Source of the DNA: Clostridiales bacterium
GTDB taxonomy: Bacteria; Bacillota; Clostridia; Oscillospirales; Oscillospiraceae
DNA length: 6,431 bases
Reading direction: 5' to 3'
Assembly (NCBI GenBank): GCA_012728025.1
Contig: JAAYFX010000214.1
Location: 1-6,431 of the forward strand
Part shown: one piece after another, positions 1-6,110 of the stretch
Layout of the letters: each line of letters opens with the position of its first letter
Position numbering within the stretch: position 1 is the stretch's first letter
Notes under the pieces: model-generated
Told to the model about the DNA's origin: nothing
Seen by the model: the letters and a program-made list of their open reading frames with translations, nothing else
Databases searched by the model: none
Made by a program: the position numbers and the translations under genes

Positions 1-489
1 AGCAATGTGCCTGTTATCCTGCTGACGGCAAAAAGCGAGGATACCGACAGAATTTTGGGTCTTAATGTGGGGGCGGACGACTATATCACAAAGCCTTTTA
101 ACCCTGTGGAGGTTTCGGCTCGTGTAAAGTCCCAGCTTCGCCGATATACCCAGCTTGGCGGAGCAAAGCTTAAGCCCGACAGCCTTTCCATAGGCGCAAT
201 TGAACTGGACGATAAGGCAAAAACCGTCAAGGCGGATGGTGAGGCGGTTTTGCTGACTCCCACGGAATATGACATTTTAAGGCTCCTCATGACCCATCCC
301 GATGAGGTTTTCTCTCCGAAGGAAATCTATAAAAGGGTGTGGAACGCATCCCCCCTAGGGGCGGAAAGTACGGTTGCGGTGCATATACGGCATTTGCGGG
401 AAAAGCTTGAAATAAACCCCGCCGAGCCACGCTATCTGAAAATCGTCTGGGGGCATGGGTATAAAATTACAAAAGGGGAAAAACCATGA
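1..489 (+). CDS. OmpR/PhoB-family response regulator, 3' part (5' end outside window)
   Basis: This is a DNA-binding response regulator of a two-component system, acting in the cytoplasm as a phosphorylation-controlled transcription factor. The reading frame is open from base 1, so the gene starts upstream and the phospho-acceptor aspartate is not in the window. Numbering the 162 visible residues, 1-45 are the end of the receiver domain, with the conserved Thr9 (VILLTA) and the Lys31-Pro32 pair in GADDYITKPF. Residues about 66-156 form a winged-helix effector domain: LTPTEYDILRLL starts its first helix, STVAVHIRHLREKL (123-136) is the recognition helix, and GHGYKI forms the wing. The stop overlaps the ATG of the following kinase by ATGA, so the two are probably translationally coupled and form a cognate pair. 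The valine at base 7 is internal, not a start. Target genes cannot be inferred. The family assignment is secure. Confidence 0.95.
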   Translation, partial: SNVPVILLTAKSEDTDRILGLNVGADDYITKPFNPVEVSARVKSQLRRYTQLGGAKLKPDSLSIGAIELDDKAKTVKADGEAVLLTPTEYDILRLLMTHPDEVFSPKEIYKRVWNASPLGAESTVAVHIRHLREKLEINPAEPRYLKIVWGHGYKITKGEKP

Positions 490-2366
490 AAACAGAAAAA
501 CTTAAATCTAGCTTTATTGCCAAAACCATAGCCTTTTTTCTTTTGGTAATATCAGTTGTTACGGCGGTGTCCGGCGCTTTGGGAGCCTATATAATTTTTG
601 AAAACGAGTTTTACACCAGAACACCGGAGCAGATAAAAAAAGAAAATTTTTACAACATGGCTCGCTCAGACAGCCGAACAGTGCTGTATTACCTCTTGGA
701 AAATGATGAGGAAAGCGCAAGAAATTTATATGAGGGTACAAACTTTAACTATGTGGTGTATGATACAGCCGGAAACAACATAAGTGCCGGCTATAAACCC
801 AAAGAGGGCGATATTTTATTCAGCTTCCAGTATGATAAAAACAAGGTGGGTGACCCAAGCCGTATGGGGGACGGGGTATACACTGTGAAGGCATTTGTTA
901 ATGGGGAGCTTCCTGCCGCCGACAAATATGCCATGGTCGGAAAGCTTACGGATTTTGCCCACAGCCTGCGTTATGCCGTGTATTTTATTGTTTTGCTATC
1001 GGGGATTTTGGCGATAGCCTGCTTTATTTTTCTTCTATGCGCCGCAGGGCACAAAAAGGATTTTGAGGGCATATATGCAGGAGCCTTAACAAAGGTTCCC
1101 TTGGATGTTTTAGCGGCGGCAATGGGCTTTGTGCTGCTGATTACTTTCTATATGTTAGCCGAAAACTTCTGGTACTCGGATTATATTAGTTTTGTGTTCA
1201 TAGTGATTTTTGGCATTCTATGCCTTGTTGCCGCCATGGGGTTTATGATGCACCTTGCTGTGCGCATAAAACTTGGCAGGTGGTGGGAAAACACCCTTAT
1301 CTATAAAACTTTGGCTTTTTTCTGGCGCATGGTCAAAGCTGTTTCAAGAGCCATGGGGACACTTTTTAAAAACCTGCCCCTTATTTGGAAAACGGTGCTG
1401 ATTATCTTTGGCATAGCAGGGTTTGAGCTATTTTTCATGGCGGCCTTTTATTACGATGCCTCATGGATAGTCGTGTTCTGGGTTTTAAGCAGGCTTGTTA
1501 TAATTCCGGCTCTTCTTTATCTTGTCTTGGTACTACGGAAGCTACAAAAAGCGGGGGAGAGCCTTTCAAAAGGCGACCTATCTTATCAGGTGGACACAAA
1601 GCTTATGCTTTGGGATTTTAAAAAACATGGCGAGGACTTAAACAGCATTGGCGAGGGCATGGCAAAGGCTGTTGAAGACAGGCTTAAAAGTGAGCGTTTT
1701 AAAACAGAGCTTATCACCAATGTTTCCCATGACATAAAAACCCCCCTTACATCAATAGTAAACTATGCCGAGCTTATCGGCAGGGAAAAGACCCAGAACA
1801 AAAAGATTGGGGAATATTCAAAGGTGCTTTTAAGGCAGTCCGAACGGCTAAAGGCTCTTATAGAAAACCTTGTGGAAGCCTCGAAAGCCTCCAGCGGCAG
1901 CATAGATGTGTATCTAGCACCCTGCGAGGCAAATGTTTTGCTGGCACAGGCTGTGGGGGAATATGAGCAAAAGCTTATAGACGGAAAGCTGGAGCTTATA
2001 ATAAAACAGCCGGAAACTCCTGTAAAAATTATGGCCGACGGCAGGCTACTCTGGCGGGTTTTCGATAATATTATGAACAACATTGTAAAATATGCCCAAG
2101 GGGGTACAAGGGTTTATCTGACCATTGAAAGCCTTGGGGGAAGGGTTCTAATCTCCTTTAAAAACACCTCAAGATATGCCCTTGACATTTCCCCCGAGGA
2201 ACTTTTGGAGCGCTTTGTGAGAAACGACGGCGCCCGCAGCAGTGAGGGTAACGGATTGGGGCTTTCCATAGCCCAAAGCCTTACGGAGCTGCAAGGGGGG
2301 AGCCTGTCTCTTTTCGTAGACGGTGACCTTTTTAAGGTGAGCTTAGGGTTTCCGTCCATAGGCTGA
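486..2366 (+). CDS. Multi-pass membrane sensor histidine kinase
   Basis: This is the sensor kinase partner of the preceding regulator. It should autophosphorylate on His415 and pass the phosphate to the regulator's aspartate. Hydrophobicity suggests about six membrane segments, near residues 12-37, 163-186, 205-225, 233-258, 300-322 and 326-351, with an extracytoplasmic domain at 38-160. A short HAMP-like linker follows (351-400), then the dimerisation/phosphotransfer domain with H-box NVSHDIKTPLTSI (412-424). The ATPase domain has an N-box (DNIMNNIVKYA, 527-537), an F-box-like ERF (575-577) and a G2 box (GNGLGL, 588-593). The usual G1 box DxGxG is absent: the equivalent strand reads ISFKNTS (556-562). 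At 626 residues it is long for a simple kinase because of the extra membrane region. The start is supported by GGGG at 475-478, 7 nt upstream. The ligand is unknown, and the kinase call is secure. Confidence 0.93.
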   Translation: MKTEKLKSSFIAKTIAFFLLVISVVTAVSGALGAYIIFENEFYTRTPEQIKKENFYNMARSDSRTVLYYLLENDEESARNLYEGTNFNYVVYDTAGNNISAGYKPKEGDILFSFQYDKNKVGDPSRMGDGVYTVKAFVNGELPAADKYAMVGKLTDFAHSLRYAVYFIVLLSGILAIACFIFLLCAAGHKKDFEGIYAGALTKVPLDVLAAAMGFVLLITFYMLAENFWYSDYISFVFIVIFGILCLVAAMGFMMHLAVRIKLGRWWENTLIYKTLAFFWRMVKAVSRAMGTLFKNLPLIWKTVLIIFGIAGFELFFMAAFYYDASWIVVFWVLSRLVIIPALLYLVLVLRKLQKAGESLSKGDLSYQVDTKLMLWDFKKHGEDLNSIGEGMAKAVEDRLKSERFKTELITNVSHDIKTPLTSIVNYAELIGREKTQNKKIGEYSKVLLRQSERLKALIENLVEASKASSGSIDVYLAPCEANVLLAQAVGEYEQKLIDGKLELIIKQPETPVKIMADGRLLWRVFDNIMNNIVKYAQGGTRVYLTIESLGGRVLISFKNTSRYALDISPEELLERFVRNDGARSSEGNGLGLSIAQSLTELQGGSLSLFVDGDLFKVSLGFPSIG

Positions 2367-2380
2367 TTGGAAAAGTGTAA

Positions 2381-2431
2381 AAAAACACCCCAAACCTGAA
2401 AGAGAGCTTACTTCTGGCTTGGGGCGTTTTT
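2381..2431. terminator. Bidirectional rho-independent terminator between convergent genes
   Basis: The arms at 2381-2396 and 2416-2431 (AAAAACACCCCAAACC and GGCTTGGGGCGTTTTT) form a 16-position hairpin with a 19-nt loop, between the kinase stop and the aminotransferase stop. In the plus-strand transcript two positions are A-C mismatches. In the minus-strand transcript the same positions become G-U wobbles, so the stem is continuous, and a run of seven U follows. It should therefore work better for the aminotransferase mRNA than for the kinase mRNA. Confidence 0.85.
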
Positions 2432-2457
2432 CTTTATATTATAGTAAAAGGGCAAAA

Positions 2458-3675
2458 CTAGTTTTGCTTATAGCTGCTTAAAAAGTCTCCAAGCTTTTGG
2501 ACAGACTCCACCAAAAGCTCCTTTTCCGGCAGATACACTATGCGGAAATGGTCAGGCTCGTTCCAATGGAAGCCGCCGCCGTGGACTAAAAGCACCTGCT
2601 TTTCCCGCAGGAAATCCAGAACAAACTGCTCGTCGCTACTGATATTAAAGCGTTTTATATCAAGCTTTGGGAAAACATAAAAGGCGGCCTTGGGGCGAAC
2701 ATAGCTAAGCCCTTCAATTTTATCCATAGCATCGCAGACAGCCTTTCGCTGCTCGTAAATACGTCCTTCGGGTAAAAGCAGACTTTCCACAGAGTCTATT
2801 TCCTTAAGGGCGGGAGCAACGGCAAATTGTGCAGGAACATTGGAGCAAAGGCGCATGGAGGAGAGCATATTAAGCCCTTCGATATAGCTCTTTGCCCGCT
2901 TTTTATCACCGGAAAGGGTCATCCAGCCTATGCGGTAGCCCGCTATAAGGTGAGACTTTGAAAGGCCGTTTAAGGTTACGGTAAATAAGTCCGGCGCTAG
3001 GGCCGCTATGGAGCTGTGGACATTTCCGTCCATTAAAAGCCTGTCATAAACCTCGTCGGAAAAAATGATAAGCCCATTTTCTCTGGCAACTTGAGCGATT
3101 TGCAAAAGAATATCATCGGGGTACAGGGCGCCTGTGGGGTTATTGGGGTTAATTATAACTATGGCACGGGTGTAGGGGGTAATTTTCTTTTTGATATCCT
3201 CAATATCCGGCATCCAGTCGCTTTTTTCGTCGCAGAGATAATGCACAGCCTTGCCGCCGGACAAGGTTGCCGCCGCCGTCCAAAGAGGATAGTCCGGAGC
3301 GGGGATAAGAATTTCATCTCCGTTGTCCAAAAGTGCCTGCATACAAAGGCTTATAAGCTCTGACAGACCATTTCCTGTGTAAACATCTTCAACGCCAACG
3401 CCTTCAAGACCTTTTTTCTTTGCGTAATCTGCTATGGCCTGCCTTGCCTCCAAAATGCCTTTTGAGGTGGAATAGCCCTCGGCTGCCTTAAGCTTTCTTG
3501 TCATTTCCTCCCCAATGCAAGCTGGAGCCTCAAAACCAAAGGCGCCGGGGTTTCCGATGTTCAGCTTGAGAATTTTGGCTCCGGCGGCCTCAAGAGCCAT
3601 GGCCTCATCCAAAACGGGACCACGCACATCATAGGCTACATTATCGAGCTTTCTTGATTTTAAAAACTCTTTCAT
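2458..3675 (-). CDS. alaA: AlaA-type glutamate-pyruvate (alanine) aminotransferase
   Basis: This is a cytoplasmic PLP-dependent class I/II (fold type I) aminotransferase, expected to make alanine from pyruvate with glutamate as amino donor. It resembles E. coli AlaA (YfbQ) as I recall that sequence: same 405-residue length and shared stretches such as YDVRGPVL, LKLNIGNP, PAPDYPLWTAA, HYLCDE.SDW and MRLC.NVPAQ. Visible active-site elements are Tyr129 (DYPLW), the NPNNPTG motif (176-182), Asp207 and Tyr210 (SDEVYD), Schiff-base Lys240 (NGLSK) and the carboxylate-binding Arg378 (FRIV). The start is supported by GGGAGG 8 nt upstream. The gene is convergent with the kinase. Its leader is a T-box with an alanine specifier, which independently supports alanine synthesis rather than a generic aspartate aminotransferase role. 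The exact substrate range is inferred. Confidence 0.92.
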   Translation of the reverse strand: MKEFLKSRKLDNVAYDVRGPVLDEAMALEAAGAKILKLNIGNPGAFGFEAPACIGEEMTRKLKAAEGYSTSKGILEARQAIADYAKKKGLEGVGVEDVYTGNGLSELISLCMQALLDNGDEILIPAPDYPLWTAAATLSGGKAVHYLCDEKSDWMPDIEDIKKKITPYTRAIVIINPNNPTGALYPDDILLQIAQVARENGLIIFSDEVYDRLLMDGNVHSSIAALAPDLFTVTLNGLSKSHLIAGYRIGWMTLSGDKKRAKSYIEGLNMLSSMRLCSNVPAQFAVAPALKEIDSVESLLLPEGRIYEQRKAVCDAMDKIEGLSYVRPKAAFYVFPKLDIKRFNISSDEQFVLDFLREKQVLLVHGGGFHWNEPDHFRIVYLPEKELLVESVQKLGDFLSSYKQN

Positions 3676-3692
3676 CTTCTTTTCCTCCCGTC
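3676..3692 (-). promoter_or_regulatory. Ribosome binding site of alaA
   Basis: On the minus strand GGGAGG lies 8 nt before the ATG at 3675. It falls downstream of the T-box terminator hairpin, so it is transcribed only after readthrough. It is not part of the terminator or antiterminator, which indicates transcriptional rather than translational control. Confidence 0.85.
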
Positions 3693-3741
3693 GCTATGTG
3701 CGAAACTACTTTTATATTAACCTTATATATGGAGTCTGTGC

Positions 3742-3778
3742 AAAAAATAAAGCCCTAAGCATAAAATATGCTTAGGGC
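3742..3778 (-). terminator. T-box-controlled rho-independent terminator
   Basis: On the minus strand GCCCTAAGCAT (3778-3768) pairs perfectly over 11 bp with ATGCTTAGGGC (3762-3752) across a 5-nt loop ATTTT, followed by a T-rich tract at 3751-3742. Its 5' arm contains the CCTAA segment that also pairs with the T-box side of the antiterminator, so the two structures exclude each other. This is the regulated stop for alaA transcription. Confidence 0.93.
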
Positions 3779-4018
3779 GAACCTTTTAAAATCCGTGTTA
3801 CCACCTAAATTCGGGAAAACTCCCGCTCTCTGCCGGTAAAAATTTTACCGCACCCCCTGTAACGGGAGGGCACCCGTTAGAGCGTACTTGCCAAAGGGCT
3901 TTCCGTCCACAGCTCAAAGGCGGCTTCGGCGCTTCGTTCATAGAGCCTTCCAGCAAAACGGCTCCTCTCTGAAAATCCCTTGGCGCTTACTATTCCTTGT
4001 CACAGCCTTTATCCTATT
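3742..4018 (-). promoter_or_regulatory. T-box riboswitch leader, probable tRNA-Ala specificity, upstream of alaA
   Basis: Read on the minus strand, the leader has the canonical T-box parts in order. Stem I has the S-turn AGTA (3991-3988), an AG bulge (AGAGAG, 3970-3965), helix GAGCC/GGCTC with terminal loop containing GCTG (3954-3951), then the specifier side GAA-GCC-G followed by CCTT (3920-3917), which pairs with AAGG (3998-3995). A middle hairpin AACGGG/CCCGTT (3878-3861) and small stems around 3849-3811 follow. The T-box motif AGGTGGTAACACGG is at 3806-3793. The antiterminator pairs TTAGG (3808-3804 region) with CCTAA of the terminator 5' arm, plus CGGA with TTCG. Specifier GCC codes for Ala, and bulge UGGU fits an acceptor end ACCA, as in tRNA-Ala with discriminator A. 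The downstream gene makes alanine. Uncharged tRNA-Ala should switch transcription on. Confidence 0.93.
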
Positions 4019-4024
4019 AAAAAC

Positions 4025-4054
4025 ATTATATGCACGAATAAAGTCCCTTGTCAA
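4025..4054 (-). promoter_or_regulatory. Consensus sigma-A promoter of the T-box/alaA transcript
   Basis: On the minus strand TTGACA (4054-4049) and TATAAT (4030-4025) both match consensus perfectly, with an 18-nt spacer. The expected transcription start, about 4018, lies just before T-box Stem I. A strong constitutive promoter fits control exerted by attenuation afterwards. Confidence 0.9.
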
Positions 4055-4055
4055 C

Positions 4056-4079
4056 AAAAAAATTGCTGTGGTGCAATTT
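4056..4079 (-). terminator. Weak rho-independent terminator after the YbaK-family gene
   Basis: On the minus strand AAATTGC (4079-4073) pairs with GCAATTT (4066-4060) across the loop ACCACA, running directly into TTTTT (4060-4056). The stem is short with only two G-C pairs, so termination may be partial. The T-tract ends one base before the TTGACA of the next promoter. It lies about 115 nt past the upstream gene's stop. The stretch 4080-4195 between them has small hairpins but no supported gene. Confidence 0.65.
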
Positions 4080-4195
4080 AAAGCCCATGAAAGTTCAAAT
4101 CGGCTTTGCCATATCAGACGCTAAAGTTTGACAAAGTTGCTTTCAGCCCCCTTGCCCCCCAGAGCTTTTAGGGAAGGGCAAAAAGCAATGCCCTA

Positions 4196-4672
4196 TTATT
4201 GGGCCTCCGGCAGCTTTGAAACCTCGACCCAATCTGTTGCACCGGAGAACTTGAAAAGCTCCTCGGGACTTACTTCAACAGCACTGTTGGCACTGCCCAC
4301 AGCGGGAAAAACCGTATCAAAACGCAGTACCGAGCGGTCTATATATACCGGCACTCCCGAGTTTATCCCGAAGGGGCAAACCCCGCCAACGGCATAGCCT
4401 ACCAAATCCAAAACTTCCTCGGCAGGGAGCATCTTAGGCTTTATGCCAAACTTATCTTTAAACTTTCTGTTATCTATCCGAGCATCGCCGGCGGCAACCA
4501 CGAGAACGCAACCCTCGCCTGTTTTGAAAGACAGGGTTTTTGCAATGCGCTCGCCGGAAACCCCCAGAGCGGCGGCGGCAAGCTCCACCGTTGCACTGGA
4601 AACGTCAAACTCCTGCACCCTATCTTCTATACCACATTCCCTTAAATAGGCTCTTGCTTTTTCAATGGACAT
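4196..4672 (-). CDS. YbaK/EbsC-family protein, putative trans-editing aminoacyl-tRNA deacylase
   Basis: This is a stand-alone YbaK/aaRS-associated domain covering the whole 158 residues, a normal length for the family. Members are cytoplasmic and hydrolyse mischarged aminoacyl-tRNAs, for example Cys-tRNA(Pro), Ala-tRNA(Pro) or Ser-tRNA(Thr), depending on subgroup. Visible hallmarks are SSATVELAAAALGV (25-38), IAKTLSF with the conserved lysine at 45, AAGDARIDNRKFK (60-72) and VGGVCPFGI (95-103), the glycine-rich substrate-pocket loop. The overall pattern resembles the Bacillus YwhH-like branch more than E. coli YbaK itself, judged from memory. The start is supported by GGGAG about 8 nt upstream. 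It has its own promoter and lies upstream of, and in the same direction as, the T-box/alaA unit. The family is secure, but the mischarged tRNA it edits cannot be told from sequence alone. Confidence 0.88.
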   Translation of the reverse strand: MSIEKARAYLRECGIEDRVQEFDVSSATVELAAAALGVSGERIAKTLSFKTGEGCVLVVAAGDARIDNRKFKDKFGIKPKMLPAEEVLDLVGYAVGGVCPFGINSGVPVYIDRSVLRFDTVFPAVGSANSAVEVSPEELFKFSGATDWVEVSKLPEAQ

Positions 4673-4717
4673 AATCTTTCTCCCGTAACGATTTAGCGCA
4701 ACAGAGTGCGCAAGACT

Positions 4718-4746
4718 ATGATAGCACGATGCTTTATAAAATGCAA
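4718..4746 (-). promoter_or_regulatory. Promoter of the YbaK-family gene
   Basis: On the minus strand TTGCAT (4746-4741) and TATCAT (4723-4718) are separated by exactly 17 nt, with an extended -10 TG (TGCTATCAT). Transcription would start near 4711, about 40 nt before the ATG. Confidence 0.7.
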
Positions 4747-4781
4747 ATATTCATAATATGCATCAAATGCTGTATATACTG

Positions 4782-4823
4782 TAAATAAATCTAAATAATA
4801 TTCAATAAAGCTTAAATAATATT
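4782..4823 (+). repeat. Helically phased TAAATAA direct repeats upstream of argG
   Basis: TAAATAA occurs at 4782, 4792 and 4813. The last two are part of an identical 11-mer, TAAATAATATT (4792-4802 and 4813-4823), 21 bp apart. Offsets of 10 and 21 bp put them on the same helix face, just upstream of the argG -35. They may be an UP-element, a curved tract or an operator. The surrounding DNA is very AT-rich, so chance is possible. Confidence 0.5.
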
Positions 4824-4835
4824 ACATTTTATATC

Positions 4836-4864
4836 TTGCAATAGTGACTTTAGAGTGCTATAAT
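4836..4864 (+). promoter_or_regulatory. Promoter of argG
   Basis: TTGCAA (4836-4841) and TATAAT (4859-4864) have a 17-nt spacer, and TG at 4856-4857 makes an extended -10. Transcription would start near 4871, giving a leader of about 25 nt. That is too short for a riboswitch, so any control should act at initiation. Confidence 0.87.
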
Positions 4865-4882
4865 CCTCTCATAGAAAACAAC

Positions 4883-4888
4883 GGAGGG
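4883..4888 (+). promoter_or_regulatory. Ribosome binding site of argG
   Basis: GGAGGG lies 7 nt before the ATG at 4896, a near-ideal Shine-Dalgarno sequence that fixes the start codon. Confidence 0.9.
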
Positions 4889-4895
4889 AATAAAA

Positions 4896-6110
4896 ATGAG
4901 TGAAATTAAAAAATGCGTCCTTGCCTATTCGGGCGGTCTTGATACATCCATCATCATCCCTTGGCTTAAAGAAAACTATGGCTGCGAGGTTATAGCCGTT
5001 TCCGGAAATGTGGGTCAGGCAGACGAGCTTGAGGGCTTGGAAGAAAAGGCGAAGAAAACCGGAGCCGACAAGCTTTATATTTTGGACCTTGTGGATGATT
5101 ATGCAGAAAACTATATAATCCCTGCCATGAAAGCAGGGGCAAAATACGAAACTTATCTTTTAGGCACTGCAACGGCAAGACCCTGCATAGCCAAGGGTCT
5201 TGTGGACATTGCCATAAAAGAGGGGGCCGATGCCATCTGTCACGGCTGTACGGGAAAGGGCAACGACCAAGTGCGTTTTGAGCTTACCATAAAAGCCTTA
5301 GCCCCCCGCATGAAGATTATTGCACCTTGGAGAGAGTGGGATATAAAAAGCCGTGATGAGGAAATTGAATATGCCGAGGCTCGCAACATCCCTCTTAAAA
5401 TAAATCGTGAGACAAGCTATTCAAAGGATAAGAACATCTGGCATTTAAGCCATGAGGGGCTTGACCTTGAAGACCCAGCAAACGAGCCGACATATAATAA
5501 AGAGGGCTTTTTGGAAATGGGCGTTTCACCCGAGCAGGCACCCGACACACCAAGCTATGTGGAAATTGAGTTTGAAAAAGGCACACCTGTTGCCGTAGAC
5601 GGGGTTAAAATGAAGGCTGCCGACATTATCTGGAAGCTAAACGAGATTGGCGGGGCAAACGGCATAGGCATTATCGACATTGTTGAAAACCGCCTTGTGG
5701 GCATAAAATGCCGCGGGGTTTACGAAACTCCGGGGGGAACCATCCTTTACCATGCCCATCAGGTGTTGGAAAGCCTTTGCCTTGATAAGCAAACATCCCA
5801 CCTTAAAGACCAGCTTTCCATTACCTATGGCGAGCTTGTTTATAACGGCCAGTGGTTCACACCTTTAAGAAAGGCTCTGGATGCTTTTGTGGATGTAACT
5901 CAAGAAAAGGTAAGCGGTAAGGTGAAACTTAAGCTATATAAGGGCAATATAATTAATTCATCGGTCACTTCTCCTTATTCCCTTTACAGTGAAGAGATTG
6001 CAACCTTCGGGGAAAGCGATTATAACCAAAAAGATGCAGAGGGCTTCATAAACCTTTTTGGACTTCCCATAAAGGTTCAGGCCATGCTGGAGCAGGGGCT
6101 TTTAAATTAG
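4896..6110 (+). CDS. argG: Argininosuccinate synthase
   Basis: ArgG catalyses the ATP-dependent joining of citrulline and aspartate to argininosuccinate, the penultimate step of arginine biosynthesis, in the cytoplasm. The 404-residue length is typical. The N-terminal ATP pyrophosphatase loop AYSGGLDTS is at residues 10-18. Further conserved segments are GTATARPCIAK (90-100), HGCTGKGNDQVRFE (116-129), APWREWD (143-149), NIWHLSHEGLDLEDP (180-194) and the C-terminal multimerisation region with SPYSLYSEEIATF (359-371). All key motifs are intact. It has its own promoter and ribosome binding site and is divergent from the YbaK-family gene. No argH appears in the 321 bp that follow, although it could lie beyond the window. 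The stop TAG is made from a TA target dinucleotide and the first G of the downstream inverted-repeat element, with no visible damage to the protein's C-terminus. Confidence 0.98.
   Translation: MSEIKKCVLAYSGGLDTSIIIPWLKENYGCEVIAVSGNVGQADELEGLEEKAKKTGADKLYILDLVDDYAENYIIPAMKAGAKYETYLLGTATARPCIAKGLVDIAIKEGADAICHGCTGKGNDQVRFELTIKALAPRMKIIAPWREWDIKSRDEEIEYAEARNIPLKINRETSYSKDKNIWHLSHEGLDLEDPANEPTYNKEGFLEMGVSPEQAPDTPSYVEIEFEKGTPVAVDGVKMKAADIIWKLNEIGGANGIGIIDIVENRLVGIKCRGVYETPGGTILYHAHQVLESLCLDKQTSHLKDQLSITYGELVYNGQWFTPLRKALDAFVDVTQEKVSGKVKLKLYKGNIINSSVTSPYSLYSEEIATFGESDYNQKDAEGFINLFGLPIKVQAMLEQGLLN

Noticed and set aside
3922..3950. GC-rich repeated GCC/GAA triplets as a short tandem repeat or CRISPR-like unit
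   Set aside because: They are explained by T-box Stem I. No repeat-spacer pattern occurs anywhere in the window.
3888..4124. 78-codon plus-strand open frame over the T-box leader
   Set aside because: It is antisense to a structured RNA leader and its promoter, has no ribosome binding site and no recognisable protein features.
4126..4160. TTGACA on the plus strand at 4127-4132 as a promoter
   Set aside because: There is no -10 hexamer at suitable spacing and no gene downstream on that strand.
4140..4205. Hairpins just after the YbaK-family stop (GGGCA/TGCCC and GCCC/GGGC) as a terminator
   Set aside because: The stems are short and mutually exclusive, and no proper U-tract follows. The hairpin at 4056-4079 is the better candidate.
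4128..4397. 89-codon plus-strand open frame overlapping the YbaK-family gene's 3' end
   Set aside because: It is mostly antisense to a well-supported gene, with low-complexity Ser/Thr/Pro content typical of a shadow frame.
4741..4830. Possible ArgR (arginine repressor) box upstream of argG
   Set aside because: TATGAATATTTGCAT on the minus strand matches only the left half of the TGAAT-N4-ATTCA palindrome. No full match was seen.
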